Origin: Strigamia acuminata
Lineage: Eukaryota > Arthropoda > Chilopoda > Geophilomorpha > Linotaeniidae
DNA: 64,000 nucleotides
Assembly: GCA_949358305.1 (NCBI GenBank)
Contig: OX442315.1
Location: 3,038,001-3,102,000 of the forward strand
Direction: 5' to 3'
Positions 32,063-43,268 of the stretch are shown piece after piece. The notes beneath the pieces are model-generated. The model saw nothing but the letters and a program-made list of their open reading frames with translations, had not been told where the DNA came from and did no database searches. Position 1 is the stretch's first letter, and every line of letters begins with the position of its first letter. A program made the translations under genes and the position numbers.

Positions 32063-32341
32063 ACCATTGCACTAGCGAGAACAAAACATCTCATTCCTCT
32101 GATTGTCTCACCGTACCACTTGGGACATCTATTTAAACCCAACACCGTCATATTTTCATTTAAGCGGGCAAGAGTTGTTGGTGCTAATTGTGGTTGAGTA
32201 AGAATTTTAATGCTTTGTTTCTGTTGAATAGTACAAGTTTCTCAACCGAAAGTTATCACCATGCAGTGATGAAACCGAAACGGAGAAATGCAAAAATGAG
32301 TGTTATTTCAAGAAACTTTCTTCGTGCAATTTTACTTGCCA
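32063..32341 (+). CDS. DEG/ENaC channel, repeat 1, palm exons
   Basis: Exon 32063-32197 (acceptor ATTGCAG) and exon 32232-32341 (donor GCCA|GTAAGT), separated by a 34-bp interval if the strong donor GA|GTAAGA is used. The second exon has the Cys pattern TEKCKNECYFKKLSSCNFTC typical of DEG/ENaC palm/thumb. With the strong donor, the first exon ends in an in-frame TGA. A weaker donor AGA|GTTGTT at 32174 avoids the stop and keeps phase 0. So repeat 1 may be intact with an odd donor, or broken. Confidence 0.6.
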
Positions 32342-32400
32342 GTAAGTTTCACACACCTCCAAACTTATACACAATACTTATACCCAATAATCACTTGCAG

Positions 32401-33202
32401 ATTTCCCTTTATGCCTAAAACACAAAGCAATTACTGCATTGCAAACAAACAAACGTGCGATAACCTTGGCCAACTGACTGGTATAACTAAACCAATCAAT
32501 CCGCGTGCTGATTGCCACTGTCCAACAGAATGTGAACAAACAATGGTCATCTCACATTACTCTTTGACCGGCTTACAAGAAAAGTCTGTAGAAATCTACT
32601 CTTTTAGTACCTCCATTCTCAGTTTGACCGAATACTTTTTCTACGACTTCATTTCTCTTTTGTGTGACATTGGCGGTTGTCTGTCATTTTATGCGGGACT
32701 TTCGTGCCTGTCAATTGTCGACATAATCATTCGAAGCATTCGCACACAAAGCAAACGCTTGCGGTTCCATTTCAAGAAAAAAAGCTCATTCGAAGTTCGT
32801 GTGATTAACACAGTTCAGAAATTAAAGATTCAACAAGCGAAAAACAAGATGATAACGCATTTCACTCACAAGTTGAAGAAAATATTCGTCCTGATTATGT
32901 GCATCCTTTCTGCTTACTTGATTTGTTGTCAAATCATGGCATCCGCAGCTTATTCTACTTATCAAACTATTGAACTTGAGCAGGAAGAATACATTCAAAT
33001 ACCAGATCTTGTTGTGTGTAGCGATGCGGACACAATATACGAAGAAAAGAAAATAATGAAATTGAATAAACAGCTAAATTCAACGTGTGTTGAAGATATT
33101 GATATTCTGGAATTACTCGACGAACCATCACAATATGCAGGTGATGCTGATCTGCTATGGGAAGAATCAGGAGACATGGATAAGTACGACATAGCTGATA
33201 AA
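32401..33202 (+). CDS. DEG/ENaC fusion exon: end of repeat 1 joined to start of repeat 2
   Basis: One exon of 802 nt, open throughout, after acceptor TTGCAG and ending at donor AAA|GTAAGG. It begins with the repeat 1 region QFPFMP...CHCPTEC, goes through helix 2 with GGCLSFYAGLSCLSIVD (the GLS selectivity-filter motif), then a basic linker of about 45 residues, then a new helix 1 (KIFVLIMCILSAYLICCQI) and the post-helix stretch YIQIPDLVVCS. So the C-terminus of one DEG/ENaC unit and the N-terminus of the next are in one frame without intron or stop. DEG/ENaC channels are trimers of single two-helix subunits; a four-helix chain is unusual. Confidence 0.85.
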
Positions 33203-33236
33203 GTAAGGAATTTGTTTCATCGTGTTTGTTAGTGAT

Positions 33237-34355
33237 TACCGTATATCCCTGGATATAAGCCAACCCCTCCCATTCTGAGACACCATTTTGCTAATGAATG
33301 GTGTATGCCCGTATAAGCCGAGTTAGTAAATTCACAATTACTAACTCGGCTTTATTGCATTATTGGATTATTGGATACTCGAATTGTCGGATTGTCGGTT
33401 CGTTGGATGATTGGATGGTTGCATTGTTGGTCTTATACAGGGTGTTCTAAAAGTAAGGGTTCCCTCCAAATATTTCCTGAACAATTGCATCTAGGCCAAC
33501 TTTGATGAAGCGATTGTATAGGAAGTTGGGTGAGAGCAATCCGATGATGTTATCAAACTTGACCTTGAGGGTCATTTTCAAGGTCATTCACTTTCTAACT
33601 TTTAAACCGTTTAAGATACAGCAAAATTTCCAATTACAAAGTTGTAGAGCACCATCAAATTAGTACTATCCAACTTATCTTATAAAAAAGATGATGGCTG
33701 TACAGAACTCAATCAAATGTCATGCAGAATTCTGTCTACCTGCCGAAGGACAACACATCGAACAACTACTTAAGTGATACGTAGAAATCCACCACAAACC
33801 CATCCACCCACACTCCCTCCAACCCAATCATTAACCTGGTGATCCATAATATGCGCGATATTCGTATGCGCCACATGTAAGAATAATTCTTACACGCGAT
33901 GTCGCGCATATGAATAGCACTGCCATGTGTTTCTGCGATATCGCGCGTTCTGAAAAATTTAACTTCAGATAACTAAGATAAGTTGTATAGTACTAATTTG
34001 ATGGTGCTCTACAACTTTGTAATTGGAAATTTTGCTGTATCTTAAACGGTTTTAAAGCTAGCAAGTGAATGACCTTGAAAATGACCTACAAGGTCAAATT
34101 TGATGACGTCATTGGATTGCTCTCACCCAACTTCCTGTACGGTCGCTTCATCAAAGTTGGCCTAGATGCAATTGCTCAGAAAATATTTGGAGGGAACCAG
34201 ACTTTTAGAACACCCTGAACAAAATGTAACGGACGTAGTACTTAGTACTTACGTTATATTTTTTTTTATCATACGCATATAAGCCGACCCCCCCCCCAAT
34301 TCGCGGTCCAAAATTTGAAATAAATTGTCCGGCTTATACCCAGGGATATACGGTA
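33237..34355. mobile_element. TA-flanked inverted-repeat element in DEG/ENaC intron
   Basis: Ends CCGTATATCCCTGG(A/G)TATAAGCC at 33239 and inverted at 34353, with TA at 33237-33238 and 34354-34355. 1115 bp. It carries a nested element at 33438-34217. No ORF of note. Confidence 0.8.
33438..34217. mobile_element. Nested element with about 240-bp inverted repeats
   Basis: CAGGGTGTTCTAAAAGT at 33438 and its inverse at 34217, with inverted arms extending about 240 bp (to about 33680 and from about 33965). The centre (about 280 bp) includes GCGCGATAT-type palindromic words. No transposase. Fragments of the same family occur near 26480-26650. Confidence 0.8.
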
Positions 34356-34431
34356 GTTCAAATTAACACCGATCGACGGCTAATTTTTTGTGCCTACCGC
34401 TACGATTTATGTTTCTTTCCTTTCTGTGCAG

Positions 34432-35475
34432 GTTGTAACAAAAGTTTTTGACAGCGATTTAACATTTATACATCGATTAAATGGAGAAAGAACTTCCATA
34501 CAAACAGTATTTGGAAAATGCATCCTCTTAAAATCGGGTTATTCTTTTTATTACTTCTATTACTTTGCTCTACTTGTAGAGTGAAGTTAAACAATAACTT
34601 GATATTTTTCAGAAGCTTTTAAATATACTCCGAGGGACAGTGCAGTCTACCTACCTTACTACGGTGTTGGATTGCGATGTAACTCTCAGTCCAAAGTATG
34701 AACCTTTAATAGTGATCATAATTAAAATTAAGTACAAGTGCATTTATGATTTAACTAATTGTTGAGTATTCACTGCTAGCTGTTTTTAATGAAAACAGAC
34801 GAAAGAATGAACGTCAAACCTTTTGCAATGCACCCTCACAACTCATGGATGTTTGCAGAATTTTACAAACGAACTGTGAGTTTGAATAGCCGCATTACAT
34901 TAATGACATTGACTTATTAATTCAGAATTGATAATAAATTGAATTTGCAGATTCACATACTGAACTCGCCAATTAACCCGTGCTCGACTACAAAAGAATT
35001 TGAAAGCTGTGAAACCGACTGCCTCGAAAATAAGCTGTTGAAAGAACGCATGGAATGCATGTAAAATGATTAGAATACGAAGTTAAAATAAGTTAAAATG
35101 TATGTATTTTCATTTTAAAGATTACCATTCATGAATGTTTCGGATTTAGCGCTGTGCAATACGTCAGTTGCAGCTAAAAGAGCAAGCAAATCCTACTTAA
35201 ACATTTATTCCAATGATGATGTTGGTCATTTCTGCAACTGTCATCCCCCGTGCACTCACATCATTTACACCGCTTTCGTTGAATATTCACAGACATACGA
35301 GATAAAGGGTTTGTTTTTAACAAAATTCTCCTTTAAAAGCAACCTAAATGAAATATTTAGACAGAAATTTGTTTTGACATTTGCAAAATGCATCAATGAC
35401 ATTGGATCAATTTTGGGATTTTTTCTTGGCATTTCTGTTCTTTCGTGCCTGAACTTATTGAAAAGTTTGTGCTAA
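34432..35475 (+). CDS. DEG/ENaC channel, repeat 2, exons after the fusion exon
   Basis: Exons 34432-34537, 34613-34695, 34780-34875, 34951-35060 and 35121-35475, all GT-AG with matching phases from the fusion exon donor at 33202. They encode the G-K-C motif (VFGKCILLKS; family pattern GxCxTF), a Cys-rich thumb (CETDCLENKLLKERMEC), the CNCHPPCTHIIYTA palm strand and helix 2 (IGSILGFFLGISVLSCLNLL), ending in a normal stop at 35475. Repeat 2 is therefore complete. It belongs to the arthropod pickpocket / DEG/ENaC sodium channels of sensory and epithelial cells. Confidence 0.88.
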
Positions 35476-36144
35476 AATTTATTTTAAAAAAGTGTATGGC
35501 ACGTTTAACAATTTTTTTAATAATTCACGAAATTTAAAATGTTATGATAACTGGACAGTCCATTTCACAAACTCTTATGTCCTTCAATATTTATTACTAT
35601 AAATTATTATAAATTTAGTGATTCATTCTGACTATCACGAGCAAAATGATTCACTTTAATTTGTCTTCATGTCTTTAGCCGTAGAATTGTGTTTGTACAT
35701 CCATAAAATTGATTTTTAAAAATATTGATTTGTGAAAGCGAGAATAACACATCGAAATATTTCCAAATAAGATGGATAATATCTAATAATAATTAATTGT
35801 TTGATTATAAAATCTCTTCACCTTTTATCCATCAATGCACCAAAACTAATAAGCAACACAAATAAAAAAGCAGCAAATTCTACAATTACAAGTGTACCCT
35901 TTAAAAGATAAAATTGCAGCAAAATCATTTCAACCTATTTTCTAACAGTGTGATAACGGCAAATTGTTGATACAAAGCCATAACAATAATGAAATGTAAC
36001 AAGGACTACATCTAGCCACTGGAGCTGAAACCTAAACAACCAAGTCAACTCCCACGAAACAAATCCACCACGCCCAATGAGAATCCCACTTCACGTCAAT
36101 CACCCGCAAATTATTCTAAGTGCAGGTGTACAGAGACACAATTA
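35476..36144. other. 3' flank of the DEG/ENaC gene
   Basis: AT-rich spacer. AATAAA-like words occur (for example near 35860). No ORF. Confidence 0.4.
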
Positions 36145-36296
36145 CCATGTTTACATGTACCCAGTTATCTGGATAAGTGAAAATGCGAATTTTACTTTTC
36201 TGGAAAACTGATCATGTAAACAAATCAGTTTTCTAGAAAAGACAGACTTATCTGGAAAACTAAATTCCAGTTGTACGAGCGAAGAAGGCCTTTAAT

Positions 36297-36475
36297 AGCG
36301 ACGCTGAGAAGAGCGACGCTGAGAAAAGCGAACTTAGAATAGCGACGTTTGAAAAGAGCGACGCTCCAAAGAGCGGCGCTTAGAACAGCGATCGCTTAAA
36401 AGAGCGACGCTGAAAATAGCGACGCTGAAAACAGCGATCGCTTAAAACAGCGACGCTGAAAAGAGCGATCGCTTG
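36297..36475 (+). repeat. Minisatellite of AGCGACGCTGAAA units
   Basis: About twelve degenerate units of 14-16 bp with the core AGCGACGCTGAAAA, four of them carrying the 8-bp palindrome GCGATCGC or a near form. Base composition differs sharply from the AT-rich surroundings. Confidence 0.8.
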
Positions 36476-36555
36476 AAAAATTGCTAAAAAAAATCGAAAA
36501 GAGAATGAAAACTGGCAAAAGAAAACAAAAATACAACAAGAAATGCCCAAAAAAA

Positions 36556-36760
36556 TCGAAAAAACAGTGAAAAATGCCCCAAAAAATCGAAAAAACAATG
36601 AAACATGTCAGAAATTATCGAAAAAACAGTGAAAAATGCCCCAAAAAATCGAAAAAACAATGAAACATGTCAGAAATTATCGAAAAAACAGTGAAAAATG
36701 CCTCAAAAAATCGAAAAAACAATGAAAAATGTCAGAAATTATCGAAAAAATAACGATAAA
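36556..36760 (+). repeat. 62-bp tandem repeat
   Basis: Roughly three units of 62 bp; each holds AAAAAATCGAAAAAACA, ATGTCAGAAATTATCG and ACAGTGAAAAATGCC. Units are nearly identical, so the array expanded recently. Confidence 0.8.
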
Positions 36761-37651
36761 TCCCCCAAAAAATCCATAAATCGAGATATCGTCGGATCGT
36801 TGTAGTAAAAATACGTTAGGCCTATGTACCAACGACATTTGGTACCGAAATCAGTGTGAAATCAGCTAAAACCACCATTTTTGGGATCAGAATTTGCATA
36901 TTAGGCACCATTGCAAAGATTCGAGCAAAAACCTCTTTCCTAACTACCATTTCATTTGTTTGGCTGAAATGGATCAACAGCCATTTTGTTGTTCCAGATA
37001 ATCAAAGGGCAGTATGGGTAATTCTCGTATGACGTCACGTTTACCAGAAAACTAACGTCATGTAAACACAAACGGTTATCCAGATAAATAAAATCCGAAT
37101 ATTCACTTATCTGGAAAACTGTGACCATGTAAACATGGTAAATGTTGAACTTCACCAAAATTCTAAAACCAACCAACGATATTGAATCGCAAGAATACAA
37201 TTTACCCAATTATTCATTTCGGAGTAAAGTCGCGCACTCAGAGAACCAACGGCATCATTTATGCGAAATTCAAATTTCCCGCCAAAACGAGAAAAAGTTG
37301 CTCCAAGACGGGAAACAGCACGAAAAAAGAAATGACCTCCATCAAATAAATAATTTTTTAAAATAAATCTAAAATAATTAATTGACAAAAAAGTTAAATT
37401 CTACTTAAGCGATGTAATCAGAAAACTCGCTGAAACTTGGTGATCAAATAAAATAAAATCAGTAAGTCTAGGTTTAATGCTACTCCACAGGAGTAAAGGT
37501 ACAATATAATACCATAAATTTAACCCAAGTGTGTAGCATAACATCTTAATAGCGCTCTTAAAATTAAAAGTTCGAATTTTCAATTTTCACTTGCAATGGA
37601 TTTTCTAATACAGAAAGAAAGAAAGAATAAGAAAGCAGAATCGACACTCAC

Positions 37652-38039
37652 CGTGCGATATGCTCAGGACTTGCCTGGCAGACACTTTGATCATAGCCGC
37701 GTAACCTCTCAAGCTAATAAATGAGAGAAATAAGTTAGATGTATGCACGAATAAAAGTATAAACGCAGCGAGGTGTTGTTGGTTTACCTTCGCCGTCCGG
37801 GAGAGCGAGAGAGCGAGAGAACGAGGCGCGCGCCATTGCTCGGGAGTCGCGACGTACAAAGGCTCCCGTCTCGAGTTCGCCGCGCCGGACGGTGGCAATC
37901 AAGTCCTTATCATTCGTTGTCGTCGTCTCAAAGTCGTGCTCAATTAGTCTGGGATAATAGCTCACTTTTTTGGGAATAGCAGACACATTTGGTGTGCCCA
38001 AACCAAACGAACTCGTTCGCCTAGACAACGCCAACTTAG
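37652..38039 (-). CDS. Possible host exons of unknown function
   Basis: A GC-richer frame on the minus strand: exon 37788-38039 (acceptor CCAG|CTAAG, donor GAAG|GTAAAC) and exon 37652-37705 (acceptor GAGAG|GTTAC, donor CACG|GTGAGT). Phases agree. It encodes LALSRRTSSFGLG...KKVSYYPRLIEHDF, rich in Ser and Arg. No domain recognised, no start codon visible and no downstream exon confirmed. It might be a 5' part of a minus-strand gene. Confidence 0.4.
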
Positions 38040-38719
38040 CTGGAAAGGCGATGCGCTACCAAATAAATTCGCCGGAATAATTTTAAATGTCATTCAAAAC
38101 TATAGAACCTTTATTTAATCGATAGATATATTATTTATTTCGTGTATATTATTTATTTACCCGTAATTAATTTCTTACATTCACTATTTTTATCTTTGTG
38201 TTGTCACAAGTTCGGGCCTTCTGCGCTATTACTCGTCGTTATCTCGCCACAATTACCACACGATTCCTCGAATCCTTTCTGAAACAAACAAATCCACCAA
38301 CACGGGTTTTTCAAAGGAAAAAAAATAAACAAAAACAAAATTTTAAAATTATAATTTCTGTCAGTACAAAATTAAAGATAAATTACGATTTCTGTGACAT
38401 CACTACTGAATACGTGTGACATGCTACTCGATTAATGCCATTCACAACTGAAATAGAAATAGAAATAGAAATACAACATTAGATTAGCCTTGTATAATTC
38501 ATTTTTCTTAACCAAAGCAATAACACAATCATAAATTGCCATTTCATTTTACGACTTCTGACAATAAATGCTTCCGATAGCCCTTTCAGAGGAGACATCA
38601 GTGAAACACAACCGCGAAAAACGTAATCGCCACGTTCTCTAATCCCCCACATATTTCAAACCGAATTTCACACACTTGTCATTCCTTCATTCTTCGCAAC
38701 TGAGGTGTCAACAATCAAC
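38040..38719. other. Upstream region of the LRR gene
   Basis: AT-rich spacer and 5' UTR. The last 60 bases (CACACTT-TTCATTC..CGCA..TG-GT-TCAACAA) resemble those before the paralogue at 41120, so promoter and leader were copied with the gene. Confidence 0.5.
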
Positions 38720-40135
38720 ATGCCGCGCAGGAAATCAGCTTCCAGTCTCGCAAATTCTTGTTTACACACGCTGACGACTAACCTCGACGACATAAACCTG
38801 CAACATCTTCATCCTCAATCAATTGATAACATTTTTCAACAAATTTGTCCCCGAATTAAACCCACCGTTCCGGGTTTGAATCCCAAAGTGTGTGACCAAA
38901 TTAAGCCGACCGATCCACGTTTGAAAGTCGACATTTTCATTCAAGCCGGCGCCAAATCGTTACGACGCTTGCACGTCTTCGACCTCCCCGTCCATCCCCT
39001 ACTCGAAAAAATGGGCCGAGTATGCACCAACCTTTTACATCTGGACTTGCAATCCGATCTGGAAATCCCGTATCGATCGCTGGTCAAATTGGTGCGACAA
39101 TTGCCGCAGCTTCAACATCTCAGTTTGGCGAAAAGAGCGGAATGCGGCGACCACCTTGTTCGCGAAATCGGCGTCAACTGCCCGGCGTTGCAACACCTCG
39201 ATATATCATTTTGTAGCCAAGTTACTTTAGTTGGGGTCCTCGCTTTAACCGCTTGTCCGAAACTCGAATATTTGAACGTCAATCGCAGCGGCGTCAACGC
39301 CGAGGGTTCTTTCATCATTCTCAACCAATTACCGCTTTTAAAACAATTCAAATTTCATGTTGAGCACTTCAAGTTGTTTTTTCGGATGTTGAGACAACAA
39401 TTCCAATCGAGCCGGACATTGCGCACTTTTTGCATCGAAACAACCCACTTGATGATCAACAATGTCGAGGATTTCGCCATCCTCGTTTCGGTTTTCCCAA
39501 ATTTATTCAATTTACGATTCTATTCGATTCCGGATCCACAGTGGTTTCACGGTGTATTGCAACACAGCATAATGCAACGGTTGACCTCCCTTGATCTCTT
39601 CGACGTGCAATTAATCGATATAAGTCTCGTCGGTCGCTCTTGTCCGGCGTTAGAAACGTTAAGGTTGCTCAATTGTTCATTTTCCGATGTTGCCGGTTTA
39701 CACGATTCGGACGAGTGTTTTCTCTTCACAAATCTGAGTGTGCTTGATGTATTTTCTCGTAACAGTGATGAAGGGTACGAAGGCGACGCCCTTAGCGAAT
39801 TAGACATACAAATGTTGCTGATACAATGTCCTAATGTAACGGATTTACGTTTAGCTTGTCTTCGACTCACCGACCAAGTGATAGCCCGAGTTGTTGAGTC
39901 GAATGCACTCGCAAATCTCCAATTTTTGCTTCTCAAATGGTGCGATCGAATCCACGTCGATTCGGTGATGAAATTGTTAGAAGCCGACAATCGTTTGACT
40001 CGGTTAAGCTTAATTGACTGCTACCATCTTGATTTTCCACAATACGATGAAATTGTGGCTTATGTTCAAAGTAAAAACTTGGATTTGCAGATTGAACATA
40101 GCTATAAACCTGTAGAATATTCATATGAAATGTAA
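38720..40135 (+). CDS. Leucine-rich repeat protein (F-box/AMN1-type LRRs)
   Basis: Single-exon 471-codon ORF from the ATG at 38720. N-terminal region with IDNIFQQICPRIKP, then Cys-containing LRRs of the AMN1/FBXL type, such as LVREIGVNCPALQHLDISFCSQVT and LSLAKRAECGDHLV, followed by a later LRR block ending with MKLLEADNRLTRLSLIDCYHLD. Such repeats usually bind protein partners in ubiquitin ligases. No clear F-box was seen at the N-terminus. It is the intact member of a three-copy tandem cluster. Confidence 0.85.
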   Translation: MPRRKSASSLANSCLHTLTTNLDDINLQHLHPQSIDNIFQQICPRIKPTVPGLNPKVCDQIKPTDPRLKVDIFIQAGAKSLRRLHVFDLPVHPLLEKMGRVCTNLLHLDLQSDLEIPYRSLVKLVRQLPQLQHLSLAKRAECGDHLVREIGVNCPALQHLDISFCSQVTLVGVLALTACPKLEYLNVNRSGVNAEGSFIILNQLPLLKQFKFHVEHFKLFFRMLRQQFQSSRTLRTFCIETTHLMINNVEDFAILVSVFPNLFNLRFYSIPDPQWFHGVLQHSIMQRLTSLDLFDVQLIDISLVGRSCPALETLRLLNCSFSDVAGLHDSDECFLFTNLSVLDVFSRNSDEGYEGDALSELDIQMLLIQCPNVTDLRLACLRLTDQVIARVVESNALANLQFLLLKWCDRIHVDSVMKLLEADNRLTRLSLIDCYHLDFPQYDEIVAYVQSKNLDLQIEHSYKPVEYSYEM

Positions 40136-40565
40136 CTTATCATATATTATAAATAAAGAAAATTGATTCTATGTCTACCGTATCTTTAACTCATATTTGC
40201 TGTATCCAATCTGAACAAGTTCAACCAACAGGAGCACGGCAGTGCAGCCAAACCTACGATTCGCGAATAAAATTATGGTTTGACCGATTCTAAAATTGGC
40301 CATTACCAATACCGATCTATTGACATAAAAAGTTTGAATACTTTATTTTGGTCAAAACTATCAGGTTCTAAAAGTTATTTAACTGAATTTTCTATCAAAT
40401 TTACAAAATGATGCAAAGTATGCACGATTTTTTCAATTGTCCAATCAGTAGAAAGGGCGAATCAACCTAATAAACGAGTATTTTCATATCACCCATATTA
40501 GTGTCACTTTAAACTGCTTTTAAACCAATTTAACATTCATATCTTCGACTCCACATTGTTATTTG
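40136..40565. other. Spacer between LRR copies
   Basis: AT-rich. AATAAAG at 40153 is a likely polyadenylation signal for the intact LRR gene. No ORF. Confidence 0.5.
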
Positions 40566-40825
40566 AATAGTTAAAACAACAATTCCAAGCAAACACGACG
40601 TTGCAACATCATAATAGTAGACGACCAACTTTTCACCATTCTCGCAACTCGAGACTTAATTTCTTCGCCTTGGAGTGTCAATGGTGTCTTGAAGTACAAC
40701 ATAATGCAACAAATGACCAGTTTTGACCTAAACCGTCTTCGTTTAGTCGATATTAGGCTTGTGGCTCGCTCTTGCCCAATATTAGAGTCGCTATTGCTGA
40801 AGAATCGCGTAGTTGACAAAACGTA
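40566..40825 (+). pseudogene. LRR gene fragment
   Basis: Resembles 39397-39670 of the intact LRR gene: shared ACAACAATTCCAA, GCATAATGCAAC / ACATAATGCAAC and GCTCGCTCTTG at matching order. About 260 bp remain, with internal deletions and no long frame. A relic of a third tandem copy. Confidence 0.75.
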
Positions 40826-41119
40826 TCTTTTAGGAGAAATTTGAAATTTTAATAATTATTTCTGTTTTCCATTTTGAGAAGAGATTAGTTTGGAACCTTT
40901 TCTTCTAACTTTCCCCTGATTGCTCGGTCTATTGACGTCAGAATTGGGACAAATAAATTCAGAACTATTCAGACAAAATCTAAAAAACAAGAGCACTGCA
41001 GCAAAGCCACTACCAACAACCACCGCAATGCGTTTTCATTACGTTCACCAAATCAATTATAAATTTAAAAACAAACTTCCCACACTTCATTCCATTCATT
41101 CGCAGCTGTGTTATCAACA

Positions 41120-41728
41120 ATGCCCTACCGAAAATCAGCAGCCAGCCTTCGCGATTTGTGTTTAAACAAATTGACCACTAATTTGCCAGATTCGGAGCTG
41201 CAACGTCAACTCTTGAACTATCAACCTAGCCGACTTATTAACGACGTTTTCCAACAAATATGTCGTCAAATCGAACCGACCCACCCGCGTTTGAATGCCC
41301 ACATCTTCGTTCATCCGGGCACAATATCCTTATCCCATTTGCACGTTTTCGACCAACCCGCGAATCTCTTACTGGACAAAATGGGCCGAGTTGCCCGCAA
41401 CCTCGTTGATCTGGACTTGGAATCCGATCTGCACGTTCCAACCGAATCTCTCATTAAACTTGTGCAAAAATTACCCAAACTTCAACGTCTGAGTTTGTCA
41501 AAAAGAGCGAAATGCACCGACCAAGTTGTTTGTGAAATCGCCGCCAATTGCCCGTCATTGCAACACCTCGATCTCTCATACTGCACTCAAGTCACATTGA
41601 TCGGTGCACTTTGCTTGACCGCTTGTCCACAACTCGACAATTTGGATCTCACTCGCACTCGCATCAATCCCGAGGGTTTCTTCATGATCTTCAACCAATT
41701 GCACTATTTAAAAGTATTTCACCTTTAA
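41120..41728 (+). pseudogene. LRR paralogue, 5' half of a broken gene
   Basis: From ATG 41120 the frame follows the intact gene closely (MPYRKSAASL..., IFQ/FQQIC, DQVVCEIAANCPSLQHLDLSYC). It stops at 41728, where the intact gene continues, just before a roughly 500-bp inserted or unrelated segment. The C-terminal half resumes after it. It could still make a 202-residue truncated protein. Confidence 0.75.
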
Positions 41729-41734
41729 ACATGA

Positions 41735-42240
41735 ATATTGTCACGCGTACGGACCGTCCTGATTGGTCGGCGATCCGTAGCGCGTAATTCGGAACATAAT
41801 TCATTAATAGTTGCTAAATTTCGGTCACAGGTGGCGCTGACGATTGGAAATCGTCACCGCCATGTGATAAGACCGACCAATTCGACCACGGGGGCAATAG
41901 GAGATTTCCTATAAATACGCCACCCACTCTAAGACAAGGCTCTTAATTTCAAGTTACTTCTCAGGTAAGAAACACCCTCCAATCCCGTCCGATGCTGACC
42001 CGCTACAGGGCTTCTCTGAGGACCTTTGCTCAGTTACACAGTTTGACACATAGATGTTTATTTGAATCGTTAATAAAAACTTGTAATTGTTTAAAGTGTC
42101 AAATGATAATTCATTCATTCATAACAATGGTTAAAGGTGTATTTGAGTAATTGTACCATGCAATTTAACAGGGATCGAACAAACTTTGTTTGTCCGGTCT
42201 AAATAAAGAACTTGAATTTGAAACTGCAAAACAATCTCTT
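41735..42240 (+). mobile_element. Insert in the broken LRR paralogue, possible solo LTR
   Basis: Separates the two halves of the LRR paralogue. It begins near TGTCACGCGTACGG (41739), has TATAAATA at 41910-41917 and AATAAA near 42073, as in an LTR with promoter and polyA signal. Exact ends and target duplication could not be fixed, so the LTR label is tentative. Confidence 0.4.
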
Positions 42241-42269
42241 CATTTTCTATCACTCACAATTAAAACCCC

Positions 42270-42959
42270 ATGTTGTGTGGAATTCAGTCAGAACTCCAGA
42301 ATCCACATAACAATATCGTCTTGAAGCATGACATAATGCAACAATTGACCACTCTAGATCTCTTAGATCTTCAATTGGTGGACATTAGACTCGCCGGTCG
42401 CTCCTGTCCAATGTTGGAGACATTATGCTTGATCAATTGTACAATTTTCGAGACTGCGCACTTCTGGGATTCGACTCAACTTATTCTGTTCAAGAATCTG
42501 CTTCATCTGCATTTAATTTTCGGTTGTGACGACAACGATTTCGAAGAAGAAGTTCTCAGCGAATTGCAAATGGAAATGTTTCTGATTCAATGTCCGAGTT
42601 TAGAAAACTTATACATAGCTCGCTGTCAATCACTTACCGACGCCGTGATATGGGAAGTTGTCGAATCGAAAGCTCTTCGAAATCTTCAATATTTAAGCCT
42701 CAATTCGTGTAATTCAGTCGGTGTCAATTCGGTGATGAAATTGTTAGAAGCCGACAATCAAATGACTGAATTATACTTAAAGGAATGCATCAATATTGAT
42801 ACTCCACAATTTCTTGACATTGCCGCTCATGTTACAATGATGAATCTAGACGTGCATATTCATCACCGATGTGCACATGTAGCTCAAGATGAATTTATAG
42901 TTGTTGCTGTAGAAGAGGACGTGGATGAAAGTGACGATGAAGATATAAATCTGTTCTGA
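42270..42959 (+). pseudogene. LRR paralogue, 3' half of a broken gene
   Basis: The frame matches the C-terminal half of the intact LRR gene from about 42325 (HDIMQQLTTLDLLDLQLVD; intact copy HSIMQRLTSLDLFDVQLID) through MKLLEADNQMTELYLKEC to a longer acidic tail (EEDVDESDDEDINLF). No convincing own start; the first 50 bases are of uncertain origin. A region corresponding to about 60 residues of the intact gene is missing between the halves. Confidence 0.7.
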
Positions 42960-43268
42960 TTTTTAAAGCATTACAAAAGTTTTTAAAAAAATTGCAATAT
43001 TTATAACAATTATTTTATTTTATATTATTTTATTAATTCTTGTTTGAAAACGTGCCAGTTAATTGTTTATTTTATAGTTGTAGTTCAATATAATTGCTTT
43101 GTGTTTATCAAATAACACAATCGATTTGTTCTCACGGATCTACTTAAATACCACGCAGATCCGCAATATTCCTCTATAATAAAAATACAACAATAAACAA
43201 TATCACATTACTACAGTACACATAAAACTTCACCTAATATATACAGATCACTCAAACACAACTTCATC

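Larger units (their letters stand above)
36143..37140. mobile_element. TA-flanked inverted-repeat element carrying minisatellites
   Basis: Ends CCATGTTTACATG at 36145 and inverted at 37138 (CATGTAAACATGG), flanked by TA. Subterminal words TATCTGGATAA/TTATCCAGATA are also inverted. Inside are a GCGACGCTGA minisatellite (36297-36475) and a 62-bp tandem array (about 36556-36760). Confidence 0.75.

Noticed and set aside
36297-36760. Possible CRISPR-like array
   Set aside because: Eukaryotic context, no unique spacers; units are contiguous minisatellite repeats.
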